A stretch of 64,000 nucleotides of DNA. Origin: Ochrobactrum sp. CGA5. GTDB lineage: Bacteria > Pseudomonadota > Alphaproteobacteria > Rhizobiales > Rhizobiaceae. This document shows, in pieces, positions 37,283 through 46,822 of this stretch (position 1 is its first letter; every line of letters starts with the position of its first letter). A model generated the notes under the pieces. The model did not search any database. It saw only the letters and a program-made list of their open reading frames with translations, and was not told the origin of the DNA. The translations under genes were made by a program, and so were the position numbers. The stretch spans positions 124,001 through 188,000 of the forward strand of contig NZ_VCIG01000009.1 of the NCBI RefSeq assembly GCF_006345815.1, given 5' to 3'.

Positions 37283-38056
37283 ATGGCCTATGAAACGATC
37301 ATCGTTGAGACACGTGGCAGCGTTGGCCTCATCCGCCTCAACCGCCCGCAGGCGCTCAATGCACTGAATCGCAAAGTTCTCGACGAATTGACCGAAGCTC
37401 TCGGCGCATTCGATGGAGATGGCAAAGTCGGCGCTATCGTCCTGACCGGTTCCGAAAAAGCTTTTGCCGCCGGAGCTGACATCAAGGAAATGCAGCCAAT
37501 CGATTTCGTGGACGCCTATCTACAGGACATGTTCGCCAACTGGCAGAAAGTGGACCGTGTTCGCAAGCCGATCATCGCAGCAGTCTCGGGGTATGCACTC
37601 GGCGGTGGCTGCGAGCTTGCCATGATGTGCGATTTCATCATTGCGGGCAGCAATGCAAAATTCGGCCAGCCAGAAATCACGCTCGGCGTCATGCCCGGCA
37701 TGGGGGGCTCGCAGCGTCTCACCCGTTATGTCGGCAAATCCAAGGCGATGGATATGTGCCTGACTGGACGTATGATGGACGCAGCGGAGGCCGAACGTAG
37801 CGGTCTCGTCTCGCGCGTCGTTGCGCCGGAAGAGCTCCTGGACGAAGCGTTGAAGGCCGCCGAACGCATTGCATCCTTCTCACGCCCGTCCGTTCTGATG
37901 GTCAAGGAAGCGGTCAATCGCACCTATGAAATGACGTTGAGCGAAGGGCTTCGCTTTGAACGCCGTCAGTTCCATTCGCTGTTTGCAACGGAAGATCAGA
38001 AGGAAGGCATGGCGGCTTTCATCGACAAGCGCACACCCTCCTTCAAGAATCGCTAA
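37283..38056 (+). CDS. Enoyl-CoA hydratase
   Basis: This crotonase-fold enzyme adds water to 2-enoyl-CoA in fatty acid breakdown. The 257 residues carry the oxyanion-hole segment AGADIKEM, the [11 protein letters not shown] block and both catalytic-region glutamates (around [15 protein letters not shown] and [15 protein letters not shown]). It resembles the short-chain enoyl-CoA hydratase near-universal in Rhizobiales. GAAGGAGGAG precedes the ATG closely. Confidence 0.93.
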   Translation: MAYETIIVETRGSVGLIRLNRPQALNALNRKVLDELTEALGAFDGDGKVGAIVLTGSEKAFAAGADIKEMQPIDFVDAYLQDMFANWQKVDRVRKPIIAAVSGYALGGGCELAMMCDFIIAGSNAKFGQPEITLGVMPGMGGSQRLTRYVGKSKAMDMCLTGRMMDAAEAERSGLVSRVVAPEELLDEALKAAERIASFSRPSVLMVKEAVNRTYEMTLSEGLRFERRQFHSLFATEDQKEGMAAFIDKRTPSFKNR

Positions 38057-38178
38057 TTGACCGGCTGGCTGTCCATCGAGCGCCCGACAAAAGCTTTCTG
38101 GAAGACTCCATGCTGCTTTTGACGGGCTTTCGGGCCCGGTTTGCGGCTTTTTGGTCGAGCGTTGGAACAGAATCCACG

Positions 38179-38207
38179 TTGACGCAGCGCCAAAGCTGCT
38201 CTATAAG
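38179..38207 (+). promoter_or_regulatory. Predicted sigma-70-type promoter of rpsT
   Basis: TTGACG (38179-38184) and TATAAG (38202-38207) are separated by exactly 17 bases, a close match to the housekeeping consensus, about 115 bases upstream of rpsT. The leader between them and the gene has some pairing (CGGGC/GCCCG type) that could serve S20 autoregulation. Confidence 0.65.
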
Positions 38208-38323
38208 CCCACCCACGGATCGGCGGCCCCAGGGATCTTAAAGGGATTTTCTCGGCTGCCCTAGAGGTTTTGTGCCCGGCGGTTTTTGCCCCCTGGCTAG
38301 CTGACAGAAAAAGAGAGGCATTT

Positions 38324-38590
38324 ATGGCCAATACTCCTTCGGCCAAGAAGGCAGTGCGCAAGATCGCTGCCCGCACCGAAATCAACAAGTCCCGCCGTTC
38401 GCGTGTTCGTACCTTTGTGCGCAAGCTGGAAGACGCTCTGCTGAGCGGCGACAAGCAGGCTGCAGAAGTTGCATTCAAGGCCGCTGAGCCAGAACTGATG
38501 CGTGCTGCTTCCAAGGGCGTAATGCACAAGAATACCGCTTCGCGTAAGGTGTCTCGCCTTGCCCAGCGCGTTAAGGCTCTGAACGCCTAA
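38324..38590 (+). CDS. rpsT: 30S ribosomal protein S20
   Basis: S20 is a small-subunit protein that binds the 5' domain of 16S rRNA. The ATG at 38324 ([18 protein letters not shown]) gives the usual 88 residues; AGAGAGG precedes it. The upstream part of the open frame (from 38270) has no family features. A strong terminator follows. Confidence 0.98.
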   Translation: MANTPSAKKAVRKIAARTEINKSRRSRVRTFVRKLEDALLSGDKQAAEVAFKAAEPELMRAASKGVMHKNTASRKVSRLAQRVKALNA

Positions 38591-38620
38591 GCATTTATCC
38601 ATTCTATGGATCGTTTTCGA

Positions 38621-38651
38621 AACCCGGCTCATCGTTAGCCGGGTTTTCTTT
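38621..38651 (+). terminator. Rho-independent terminator after rpsT
   Basis: AACCCGGCT-(7 nt)-AGCCGGGTT, a 9-bp stem, is followed by TTCTTT. It sits 31 bases after the rpsT stop. Confidence 0.9.
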
Positions 38652-39428
38652 ATTGAACGCTTTTCTGCAGAACCGACGCTCTCTCACTCCACTTCGAATT
38701 GTAGAGTGATTTCAATACCAAGCTGGAATATCACCGAGCGCAGTCAATATCGCATACGCTGATTTAGTTAGATTTTTCAAATGGTTGCAGAATGTTATCC
38801 ACCACTATCCACAGGCTGGTTTAGGGACTCGGAAGGGTGTTTGAGTCAAGGAAAATTTTTAAATTTATTTTCAATTAGAACATATCAGGATCAGCTAAAA
38901 ATTGTGCCCTGAAAACGCATTGAATCCAAAGGTGTTATTTCGCTGGCATCCGATTCCCTGCTCTTGTCGAGTCTGTTTGCAAGGGCTTTCAGCAAAAAAA
39001 TGTGGCTTTCTGAGGCTTGCCCTTTGCTGCGAGGCTTCGCTAAAGTCAGGACATAAGAGGGGTGGGCCACCGGCCCGGAGTTAGCATCAAATATTGAGTT
39101 TGTTGGCGTGGGTATCATAGCCCGCGGGTGTTATATTCTGGTCGTAAGGTCCTGTTCCTCATGGTTGTTTGCTTACCGTTCATTAACCGGAATGCCGTTT
39201 TAGGCAGGTCCCCGACAATTGAATGGTTGTGGCGGATTTCTTTCCGGGCAATCAGCCTCCGGTAAAGTGTTATGAGTCGTAAAAAGGTCGCCGGGAAGGA
39301 GTATCCGGGTGTGGGTCCTGATGGGACCGTTTGAGTTTGTGTTTGGCCCAGAGCTGTAGAGCCGGGCTTTGTGAGTGTGTACCTGTCGCTCCCGACGGAT
39401 GGTAAATCTGCGGTTCGGCCAGGAAAAA
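38652..39428. other. Long non-coding region upstream of dnaA
   Basis: This ~780-base stretch between the rpsT terminator and dnaA has no credible gene; small open frames on both strands show no family features. It holds the DnaA boxes at 38795, the AT-rich tract at 38848-38900 and a GC-rich palindrome near 39059-39077 (GGGCCACCGGCCC). The dnaA promoter should lie between ~39080 and 39350; I see TATATT at ~39130 without a good -35. Confidence 0.7.
38795..38813 (+). promoter_or_regulatory. Two near-consensus DnaA boxes beside an AT-rich tract
   Basis: TTATCCACC and CTATCCACA each match the DnaA box TTATCCACA at 8 of 9 positions, with one base between them. About 35 bases downstream lies an AT-rich tract (~38848-38900, GAAAATTTTTAAATTTATTTTC core). 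The pair may serve dnaA autoregulation or mark a replication origin. Confidence 0.7.
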
Positions 39429-41069
39429 ATGACAAGCGCCAAGAAAACGGCGCGTACGAATGTGAAGGCAGGCGAGACGATGGCAATGATGACCGGCAAA
39501 TCGACGGCAACGATGGGTGAAGATGCACATGCGAACCGTATCCACGGATCTTCTGCTACCGGAAATGATAAGAGCCTGGTCGAGTTGGGCGGCAATGCCG
39601 GTGACGAGGTTTTCGAGCGCCTTACGGCAAAGCTGAAAGCCCGCGTCGGTACCGAGATTTACTCGAGCTGGTTCGGTCGTCTGAAGCTCGACGACATCTC
39701 CAAGAGTGTTGTTCGCCTATCGGTGCCAACGGCATTTCTGCGCTCTTGGATCAACAATCATTATTCCGAACTTCTGACCGAGCTGTGGCAGGAAGAAAAC
39801 CCGCAGATTCTGAAAGTTGAAGTTGTGGTTCGTGGTGTGAGTCGCGTGGTTCGCAGCGCTGCACCTGTGGAAACCTGCGAAGCCGCTGAAAACAAGCCTG
39901 CGGTTGCTCCGCGCGAAAAGGTGGTGTTTCCGCTGGGTCAGTCCTTCGGCGGTCAGTCGCTGGGTGATAAGCGCGGTTCTGCAGTGGTCGCAGAATCGGC
40001 CGCGGCTTCGGGTGCTGTGTTGGGATCGCCGCTCGACCCGCGCTATACGTTCGACAGCTTCGTGGACGGTGCATCGAATCGTGTGGCGCTCGCTGCTGCC
40101 CGCACCATTGCCGAGGCCGGCTCCAGCGCGGTGCGTTTCAATCCGCTTTTCATCCACGCCTCCGTCGGTCTTGGTAAGACTCACCTTTTGCAGGCAATCG
40201 CCGCCGCCGCGCTCCAGCGCCAGGAAAAGGCCCGCGTTGTCTATCTGACGGCTGAATATTTCATGTGGCGCTTCGCCACTGCTATCCGCGACAACAATGC
40301 GCTATCCTTCAAGGAACAGCTGCGCGATATCGACCTCCTCGTCATCGACGACATGCAGTTCCTGCAGGGCAAGTCGATCCAGCACGAATTCTGCCATCTC
40401 CTGAACACGCTGCTCGACAGCGCCAAGCAGGTCGTGGTCGCAGCTGACCGCGCGCCTTCCGAACTGGAATCGCTTGATGTGCGTGTTCGTTCGCGTCTTC
40501 AGGGCGGCGTTGCGCTCGAAGTGGCCGCTCCCGACTACGACATGCGGGTCGAAATGCTGCGTCGCCGTCTGGCCGCCGCACAGGCAGAAGATTCAAGCCT
40601 CAACATTAGCGAAGAGATTCTCTCTCACGTTGCTCGCACTGTCACCGGATCAGGCCGTGAGCTGGAAGGCGCATTCAATCAGCTTCTGTTCCGCCAGTCT
40701 TTCGAGCCGAACATCTCCATCGATCGCGTCGACGAACTGCTTGGCCACCTGACCCGCGTTGGCGAGCCGAAGCGGATCCGGATCGAGGAGATCCAGCGAA
40801 TCGTAGCGCGTCATTACAATGTGTCGAAGCAGGACCTGCTGTCGAACCGCCGTACGCGCACCATCGTCAAGCCGCGTCAGGTAGCAATGTACCTTGCCAA
40901 GATGATGACGCCGCGCTCCCTGCCGGAAATCGGTCGCCGCTTCGGCGGTCGCGATCACACCACGGTTCTTCATGCTGTGCGCAAGATCGAGGATCTGGTC
41001 GGTGCCGATACCAAGCTGGCGCAGGAACTCGAACTTCTGAAGCGTCTTATCAACGATCAGGCAGCCTAA
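39429..41069 (+). CDS. dnaA: Chromosomal replication initiator DnaA
   Basis: DnaA binds DnaA boxes and opens the origin. From the ATG at 39429 (preceded by CAGGAAAAA) the protein has 546 residues, longer than usual because of a ~50-residue Lys/Thr-rich N-terminal extension before domain I ([23 protein letters not shown]). The AAA+ motor has [10 protein letters not shown] (Walker A) and [13 protein letters not shown] (Walker B). Domain IV ends with the box-binding helix-turn-helix and signature [15 protein letters not shown]. The true start could be an in-frame codon further in, closer to domain I. Confidence 0.96.
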   Translation: MTSAKKTARTNVKAGETMAMMTGKSTATMGEDAHANRIHGSSATGNDKSLVELGGNAGDEVFERLTAKLKARVGTEIYSSWFGRLKLDDISKSVVRLSVPTAFLRSWINNHYSELLTELWQEENPQILKVEVVVRGVSRVVRSAAPVETCEAAENKPAVAPREKVVFPLGQSFGGQSLGDKRGSAVVAESAAASGAVLGSPLDPRYTFDSFVDGASNRVALAAARTIAEAGSSAVRFNPLFIHASVGLGKTHLLQAIAAAALQRQEKARVVYLTAEYFMWRFATAIRDNNALSFKEQLRDIDLLVIDDMQFLQGKSIQHEFCHLLNTLLDSAKQVVVAADRAPSELESLDVRVRSRLQGGVALEVAAPDYDMRVEMLRRRLAAAQAEDSSLNISEEILSHVARTVTGSGRELEGAFNQLLFRQSFEPNISIDRVDELLGHLTRVGEPKRIRIEEIQRIVARHYNVSKQDLLSNRRTRTIVKPRQVAMYLAKMMTPRSLPEIGRRFGGRDHTTVLHAVRKIEDLVGADTKLAQELELLKRLINDQAA

Positions 41070-41109
41070 TCGGTAACCTTCCCCGCTATCAACGGCGGTT
41101 ATCAACAAA

Positions 41110-41154
41110 AAGCCCGGGCCCTGTCGCTTTCCGACACGGCGCGGGCTTGCTTTT
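41110..41154 (+). terminator. Probable terminator after dnaA
   Basis: AAGCCCG (41110-41116) pairs with CGGGCTT (41142-41148), with further inner pairing GTCG/CGAC, followed by GCTTTTC. It lies 41 bases after the dnaA stop. Confidence 0.75.
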
Positions 41155-41274
41155 CTCCTTAAAAATCTGCCACTTTAGCGGACCTTCTGGCGCCCTCGGC
41201 GCCTTATCGACAGGGGCTTCCTGCCTGCCCGTCAGATGCAGTTGCCCCGTCCCAGCGAGCGAGTGCGTTTGAAC

Positions 41275-42393
41275 ATGCGTGTTACCCTAGAGCGATCGAA
41301 CCTTCTCAAATCTCTCAATCACGTCCATCGCGTCGTGGAGCGCCGCAACACGATACCGATTCTGTCGAACGTGCTTTTGCAGGCTGATGGTGCGAGCCTC
41401 GCGCTCAAGGCAACCGACCTTGATCTCGAAGTCAACGAAGCGACCGCAGCAATGGTGGAACAGGCAGGTGCCACGACGGTTCCGGCCCATCTTCTTTACG
41501 ACATCGTCCGCAAGCTGCCGGATGGTGCTGAAGTCATGTTGTCGACCAATCCAGACGGCGGTTCCATGTCGGTCACTTCCGGCAAGTCGTCTTTCCGCTT
41601 GCAATGCCTGCCACAGTCCGATTTCCCGGAACTGACCGCTGGCGCTTTCACCCATTCCTTCCGAATCGAAGCACAGGCGCTAAAGCGTCTTATAGACCGC
41701 ACGCAGTTTGCGATTTCGACGGAAGAAACCCGCTACTACCTCAACGGCATTTTCTTCCATGCCATTGAAAGTGAGGGGGCCCTGAAGTTGCGCGCCGTCG
41801 CGACCGACGGTCACCGTCTGGCGCGCGCCGAGCTGGAAGCGCCTTCTGGTACCGAAGGCATGCCGGGCATCATTATCCCCCGCAAGACGGTTGCCGAACT
41901 GCAGAAGCTAGTCGATACGCCTGACATGGTTGTTACAGTCGAACTGTCGGACGCCAAAATTCGCTTCACCGTTGGATCGGTCGTCCTCACCTCGAAACTG
42001 ATCGACGGCACCTTCCCGGATTACCAGCGTGTGATTCCGTCCGGTAACGACAAGAAGCTGACCATCGGGCGCCAGGAATTTGCAGCTTCCGTGGATCGCG
42101 TCTCGACCATTTCGAGCGAACGTGGCCGTGCGGTCAAGCTTTCGATTGCCGATGGACAGCTGACGCTCACTGTCAACAATCCCGATTCTGGAAGCGCAAC
42201 CGATGAGCTTGCGGCGGATTACGATGCCGATCCGCTCGATATAGGATTCAACTCGAAATATCTGCTCGACATTACGAGCCAGCTTTCGGGCTCAGATGCA
42301 GTCTTCATGCTGGCCGACGCCGGTTCACCGACGCTGGTGCGCGACACAGGCGATGAAGATGTGCTGTACGTCCTGATGCCGATGCGCGTCTAG
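41275..42393 (+). CDS. dnaN: DNA polymerase III beta sliding clamp
   Basis: DnaN forms the ring clamp that tethers polymerase III to DNA. The ATG at 41275 (MRVTLERSNLLKSLNHVHRV) gives 372 residues, the normal size; the open frame starts 39 bases earlier without family homology. Three repeated clamp domains are apparent, and the C-terminus (VLYVLMPMRV) matches the family ending in M-P-M/V-R-. It lies between dnaA and recF, the classic order. Confidence 0.97.
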   Translation: MRVTLERSNLLKSLNHVHRVVERRNTIPILSNVLLQADGASLALKATDLDLEVNEATAAMVEQAGATTVPAHLLYDIVRKLPDGAEVMLSTNPDGGSMSVTSGKSSFRLQCLPQSDFPELTAGAFTHSFRIEAQALKRLIDRTQFAISTEETRYYLNGIFFHAIESEGALKLRAVATDGHRLARAELEAPSGTEGMPGIIIPRKTVAELQKLVDTPDMVVTVELSDAKIRFTVGSVVLTSKLIDGTFPDYQRVIPSGNDKKLTIGRQEFAASVDRVSTISSERGRAVKLSIADGQLTLTVNNPDSGSATDELAADYDADPLDIGFNSKYLLDITSQLSGSDAVFMLADAGSPTLVRDTGDEDVLYVLMPMRV

Positions 42394-42560
42394 GTCGCGT
42401 TTGGGGCCATAGCTATTTCAGCTCTGGCGGCCCGTGAATGGTATTGTTTTTGCTCCCGGCTCCCAATTACCCAACGGTACAGTCCACGCCGGCTCCCGAA
42501 CTCCGCCATTTTAGGCCCCGCATAATGAAAAGTGTTGGCACCCCTCCTTGGTAAACAAGG

Positions 42561-42627
42561 CTAGAGCGCATCCCGAAGTATGAAGCGGTTTTCGGAAAAG
42601 ATACCTCCTGAAACACATTGATAGAGT
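42561..42627 (-). repeat. Dispersed Rhizobiales-type stem-loop repeat, copy D
   Basis: GCATCCCGAAGTATGAAGCGG followed by TTTTCGGAAAAGAT is the minus-orientation core, ending ATTGATAGAGT. It takes up part of the 282-base dnaN-recF gap, whose remaining sequence shows nothing I can name. Confidence 0.72.
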
Positions 42628-42675
42628 ATTCCCAGCAGTTCAATTAAACAGGGAAAGCTCTAGAAGAAGCGGATT

Positions 42676-43842
42676 GTGGAAACAAATGATCACATAGAGC
42701 GGCGGCCGGAACGTGTTTCGATCCGGCGACTTAAACTTGTGAGTTTCCGCAATTATGCGGAACTATCGCTGCCGCTTGGTCCCGACCACGTGGTGCTAAC
42801 CGGCGAAAATGGTTCCGGTAAGACCAATCTGATTGAAGCAATTTCCTTTCTCTCGCCGGGGCGCGGCCTGCGCCGCGCCGCCTATGATGATGTTGCTCGC
42901 ACCAATTCGCTCGATGGTTTTGCCATTCACGCATCACTCGATTGCATGATCTATGGTGAAGCTGAAATCGGGACCGGCACTGCAGGTGGTGGCGAGGGCG
43001 GTCGTAAAGTTCGTATCAACGGTATTGCGGCCTCAGGCGACGACATGCTCGATTATGCGCGTATCCTCTGGGTGGTACCGTCAATGGATGGGCTTTTCAC
43101 CGGAGGGGCATCAGACCGTCGGCGCTTTCTGGATCGAATGGTACTCGCCATTGATACCGCCCACGGCAAGCGTGTGCTTGATTACGAAAAGGCAATGCGC
43201 AGCCGCAACCGCTTGCTGAACGATGGCAATAATGACGACCAATGGCTGGATGCGATTGAAAGCCAGATGGCAGAACTGGGAACGGCGATTGCCGCCGCCC
43301 GTGCTGAAGCCATGCGCCTGATTGCTGCCATGATCGAACGGCTTCCCGCAGATGGACCGTTTCCAAAGGCCGATTGTTTTCTGGAAGGTACTCTGGAGCA
43401 GAGAATCAACGTCGAGGCAGCTCTCGACCTTGAGGAGGATTTCCGACGTACACTGCGCGATGGCCGCTCGCGGGACCGGGCGGCAGGTCGTACGCTCGAC
43501 GGCCCGCATCGGACAGATCTCATCGTCCAGCATCGTCCCAAGGCCATGCCAGCCGCACTCTGTTCAACGGGCGAACAAAAGGCGCTTCTGATCGGGTTGG
43601 TGCTTGCCCATGCACGACTGACGGCAGAACTTTCCGGCATGGCGCCGATTCTTCTGCTCGATGAAATCGCCGCCCATCTCGACACGGGGCGTCGTGCAGC
43701 GCTCTTTGGCATCCTCAATGAGCTTGGCGGACAGGCTTTCATGACCGGCACGGATCGCACGCTCTTCGAAGCGCTCGAAGGGGAAGCGCAATTTTTCAAT
43801 GTCTCCGCCGGGGTTCTATCGCGTGACGCAAAATTTCGATGA
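42676..43842 (+). CDS. recF: DNA replication/repair protein RecF
   Basis: RecF is an SMC-like ATPase that binds gapped DNA and guides RecOR. The 388 residues start at a GTG (42676), preceded by AAGAAGC; no ATG upstream of LKLVSFRNYAELSLPLG is available. Walker A is TGENGSGKTNL, the signature is around CSTGEQKALLIGL and Walker B is PILLLDEIAAHLD. It ends the dnaA-dnaN-recF cluster; gyrB does not follow. Confidence 0.96.
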   Translation: METNDHIERRPERVSIRRLKLVSFRNYAELSLPLGPDHVVLTGENGSGKTNLIEAISFLSPGRGLRRAAYDDVARTNSLDGFAIHASLDCMIYGEAEIGTGTAGGGEGGRKVRINGIAASGDDMLDYARILWVVPSMDGLFTGGASDRRRFLDRMVLAIDTAHGKRVLDYEKAMRSRNRLLNDGNNDDQWLDAIESQMAELGTAIAAARAEAMRLIAAMIERLPADGPFPKADCFLEGTLEQRINVEAALDLEEDFRRTLRDGRSRDRAAGRTLDGPHRTDLIVQHRPKAMPAALCSTGEQKALLIGLVLAHARLTAELSGMAPILLLDEIAAHLDTGRRAALFGILNELGGQAFMTGTDRTLFEALEGEAQFFNVSAGVLSRDAKFR

Positions 43843-44198
43843 GTTGAAAGGTACTTATTCGTCAGTCACTTGCCTAAGACTATCCTCGAGGGACGGCCGT
43901 GAGTTACAATTGCCTTCTTGAACTGACGTGGTTCGGTTTGTCTGAAAGGCTTTTTCTGTGATCATGCAATCCTGAACCGTTGTGCATTACTCACGGCAGA
44001 TCAGTGGATAAGCACCGATTCAACAATGCCGCTGGGGAGTGGAAAAATGATGTCTTTCCATTGATGTGTTGATTGTGATGGCCAATCCCTTGATTTCCTC
44101 CTGCTCGAGAAGGTTCTAGTCGACAACAGCGACACCTCATAACCCCAAAAAGCGGCCTTAGCCGCTTTCTTTTCTATTCCCAACTGAAAGGAAGCTCG
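43843..44198. other. Gene-free stretch between recF and irr
   Basis: This 356-base stretch has no credible gene. It contains one DnaA-box-like 9-mer in inverted orientation (AGTGGATAA, 44003-44011; 8 of 9) and the irr terminator at its right end. Nothing else stands out. Confidence 0.6.
44149..44168 (-). terminator. Terminator of irr (possibly bidirectional)
   Basis: AAAGCGGC-TAAG-GCCGCTTT followed on the minus strand by TTGGGG; on the plus strand it is followed by CTTTTC. It lies 31 bases after the irr stop and could also stop any transcript from recF. Confidence 0.8.
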
Positions 44199-44636
44199 TT
44201 ACTGGCTCTTGCGGCGCAGGCGGACGATAATATCCACGTTGACAATTTCCATACCGTCCGGCGCATCAGGCATGTTGGCGACCGTAGGCTGGCCTTTCTC
44301 ACCGTGTGGAATATCGAACACGACATTTTCCCCCTCGAGGAAGAAATGCTGGTGATCCGATATATTCGTATCGAAATAGGTTTTAGAGCCCTCTACTGCG
44401 ATAATACGCAGCATGCCGGCTTCCGTGAACTGATGAAGCGTGTTGTAAACCGTCGCCAGAGACACTGGCACGTCGGCCATAACAGCCTCTTCGTGCAGGT
44501 CTTCCGCAGACAAATGGCGATCGCCCTGGGCAAAGATCAGGCTCGCAAGCGCAACGCGCTGCCGCGTCGGACGCAGGCCCGCACGGCGGAGCTGCTCTTC
44601 CATCGAGACCGTCGAGTGGTTATGTGAAGATTGCAT
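44199..44636 (-). CDS. irr: Iron response regulator Irr (Fur family)
   Basis: Irr is the rhizobial Fur-family regulator that senses heme and controls iron and heme genes. From the ATG at 44636 the protein is 145 residues (a GTG at 44657 would add 7). The winged helix (LRRAGLRPTRQRVALASLIF...VSLATVYNTLHQFTEAGML) and the metal/heme-linked stretch SDHQHFFLEGENVVFDIP are present. There is no cysteine, so the heme regulatory motif and Fur structural zinc site are absent, as expected for Irr outside Bradyrhizobium. It diverges from fabA, an arrangement typical of the group. Confidence 0.93.
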   Translation of the reverse strand: MQSSHNHSTVSMEEQLRRAGLRPTRQRVALASLIFAQGDRHLSAEDLHEEAVMADVPVSLATVYNTLHQFTEAGMLRIIAVEGSKTYFDTNISDHQHFFLEGENVVFDIPHGEKGQPTVANMPDAPDGMEIVNVDIIVRLRRKSQ

Positions 44637-44902
44637 ATTCACCGTTGGTTCCGTCACAAGCTTGTTGCAAAATCATCAATCGTCAAACGGGCTGTTGCCC
44701 ACTGCATACTGACATTGATATATGCCGTTGCGAAATAAGTATCAATAGCCTTGGGAATTGGCCGGTTTTTCGGATAAAAACCCAGATAAACCCAATGCAG
44801 GATTTTACTGCCGGAAACAGTCTGTGGTAGGGATGTTCCGGTGAAACCTACAACCCGGGCCGGATTGCCGGTCGATACAGAATGAACCTCAAGGGAGGCG
44901 TA

Positions 44903-45421
44903 ATGGCAGAACAGAAATCCAGCTACGGGTATGAAGAACTCCTGGCCTGTGCACGCGGCGAGATGTTCGGTCCCGGCAATGCTCAGCTTCCTCTGCCTCC
45001 GATGCTGATGGTCCACCGCATCACAGATATTTCCGAAACCGGCGGCGAGTTTGATAAAGGCTATATCCGCGCTGAATATGATGTGCGCCCGGATGACTGG
45101 TATTTTCCGTGCCATTTTATGGGCAATCCGATTATGCCGGGCTGCCTCGGTCTCGACGGTATGTGGCAGTTGACCGGTTTTTTCCTCGGCTGGCTTGGCG
45201 AGCCGGGTCGCGGCATGGCTCTCTCCACCGGTGAAGTGAAGTTCAAGGGCATGGTGCGTCCGCATACCAAGCTTCTCGAATATGGTATCGATTTCAAGCG
45301 CGTCATGCGTGGCCGCCTCGTGCTCGGCACCGCTGATGGCTGGCTGAAAGCCGATGGCGAAATCATCTACCGGGCGACCGACCTGCGCGTTGGCCTGTCA
45401 AAGGACAGCGAGGGCCAATAA
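44903..45421 (+). CDS. fabA: 3-hydroxydecanoyl-ACP dehydratase/isomerase
   Basis: FabA makes trans-2- and cis-3-decenoyl-ACP, the branch point to unsaturated fatty acids. The ATG at 44903 follows AGGGAGGCGTA and gives 172 residues. The catalytic His and Asp lie in [17 protein letters not shown]. It is the first gene of fabA-fabB-fabI; the start of the open frame at 44882 is ignored. Confidence 0.97.
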   Translation: MAEQKSSYGYEELLACARGEMFGPGNAQLPLPPMLMVHRITDISETGGEFDKGYIRAEYDVRPDDWYFPCHFMGNPIMPGCLGLDGMWQLTGFFLGWLGEPGRGMALSTGEVKFKGMVRPHTKLLEYGIDFKRVMRGRLVLGTADGWLKADGEIIYRATDLRVGLSKDSEGQ

Positions 45422-45584
45422 GGCGCCTCAATCATCATCATCCACGAGCGCGACTGCAAAAAAGTGTACAGTTTTCATGCGGCCGCGCTCAAAACATGCG
45501 AAGATCGCACCTATGTAACCGCGAACAGGCGGCAGTCCGCATGACGGACGCGTCGCTCACGGAACAGGTGTAAAGGAGAACGCG

Positions 45585-46808
45585 ATGCGGCGTGTGGTCG
45601 TAACGGGTATGGGGATCGTATCCTCGATTGGTAACAACACCGAGGAAGTCACGGCTTCGCTGCGTGAAGCAAAGTCCGGCATCTCCCGGGCTGAGGAATA
45701 TGCCGATCTCGGCTTCCGCTGTCAGGTGCACGGTGCCCCGAAGATTGATGTCGAAGCACTGGTCGATCGTCGTGCGATGCGCTTCCATGGCCGTGGTACG
45801 GCCTGGAACCACATTGCCATGGATCAGGCCATTGCGGATGCGGGGCTTTCCGAAGACGAAGTATCCAACGACCGTACCGGCATCATCATGGGTTCCGGTG
45901 GTCCTTCGACGCGCACCATTGTTGATTCTGCTGACATCACGCGTGACAAAGGTCCGAAGCGTGTCGGTCCGTTCGCCGTGCCGAAAGCCATGAGTTCAAC
46001 GGCTTCCGCGACGCTTGCGACCTTCTTCAAGATCAAGGGCATCAACTATTCGATTTCCTCCGCGTGCGCGACTTCCAACCATTGCATTGGCAATGCGTTC
46101 GAGATGATCCAGTACGGCAAGCAGGACCGCATGTTTGCGGGCGGCTGCGAAGATCTCGACTGGACTTTATCGGTTCTGTTCGACGCCATGGGCGCCATGT
46201 CCACCAAGTATAACGACACGCCCTCCACCGCATCGCGCGCTTACGACAAGAACCGCGATGGATTCGTAATCGCAGGCGGCGCCGGTGTCTTGGTACTCGA
46301 AGATCTGGAAACCGCACTGGCCCGTGGCGCCAAGATTTACGGCGAAATCGTGGGCTATGGCGCAACCTCCGACGGCTACGATATGGTCGCTCCGTCCGGC
46401 GAGGGGGCCATCCGTTGCATGAAGATGGCGCTTTCGACTGTCAAGGGCAAGATCGACTACATCAATCCGCATGCCACCTCGACACCCGCTGGCGATGCGC
46501 CGGAAATCGAAGCGATCCGTCAGGTCTTCGGCTCGGGAGACGCCTGCCCGCCGATCGCTGCGACCAAGTCGCTGACCGGCCATTCGCTCGGCGCAACCGG
46601 CGTGCAGGAAGCGATCTATTCGCTTCTGATGATGCACAACAATTTCATTTGCGAAAGCGCACATATCGAAGAACTGGACCCTGCCTTCGCGGACATGCCT
46701 ATCGTTCGCAAGCGCATTGACAACGCTCAGCTCAACACCGTGCTCTCCAACTCCTTCGGGTTTGGCGGCACCAACGCGACGCTGGTTTTCCAGCGCTACC
46801 AGGGCTGA
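45585..46808 (+). CDS. fabB: 3-oxoacyl-ACP synthase I
   Basis: FabB elongates the unsaturated branch of fatty acid synthesis. The 407 residues contain the nucleophilic Cys in [12 protein letters not shown], the first His in [11 protein letters not shown] and the Lys/His in [13 protein letters not shown], all in place. AAAGGAGAA precedes the ATG. It sits between fabA and fabI, forming the complete unsaturated fatty acid unit. Confidence 0.97.
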   Translation: MRRVVVTGMGIVSSIGNNTEEVTASLREAKSGISRAEEYADLGFRCQVHGAPKIDVEALVDRRAMRFHGRGTAWNHIAMDQAIADAGLSEDEVSNDRTGIIMGSGGPSTRTIVDSADITRDKGPKRVGPFAVPKAMSSTASATLATFFKIKGINYSISSACATSNHCIGNAFEMIQYGKQDRMFAGGCEDLDWTLSVLFDAMGAMSTKYNDTPSTASRAYDKNRDGFVIAGGAGVLVLEDLETALARGAKIYGEIVGYGATSDGYDMVAPSGEGAIRCMKMALSTVKGKIDYINPHATSTPAGDAPEIEAIRQVFGSGDACPPIAATKSLTGHSLGATGVQEAIYSLLMMHNNFICESAHIEELDPAFADMPIVRKRIDNAQLNTVLSNSFGFGGTNATLVFQRYQG

Positions 46809-46822
46809 GGGAGAGGGAAAAT

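Noticed and set aside
38081-38323. Minus-strand frames before rpsT as a small gene
   Set aside because: The region has a good rpsT promoter and no codon pattern; the frames overlap rpsT.
39115-39595. Minus-strand small open frames upstream of dnaA
   Set aside because: Three overlapping frames with Pro/Ser/Arg-rich random-looking residues, overlapping the dnaA start; no conserved signal.
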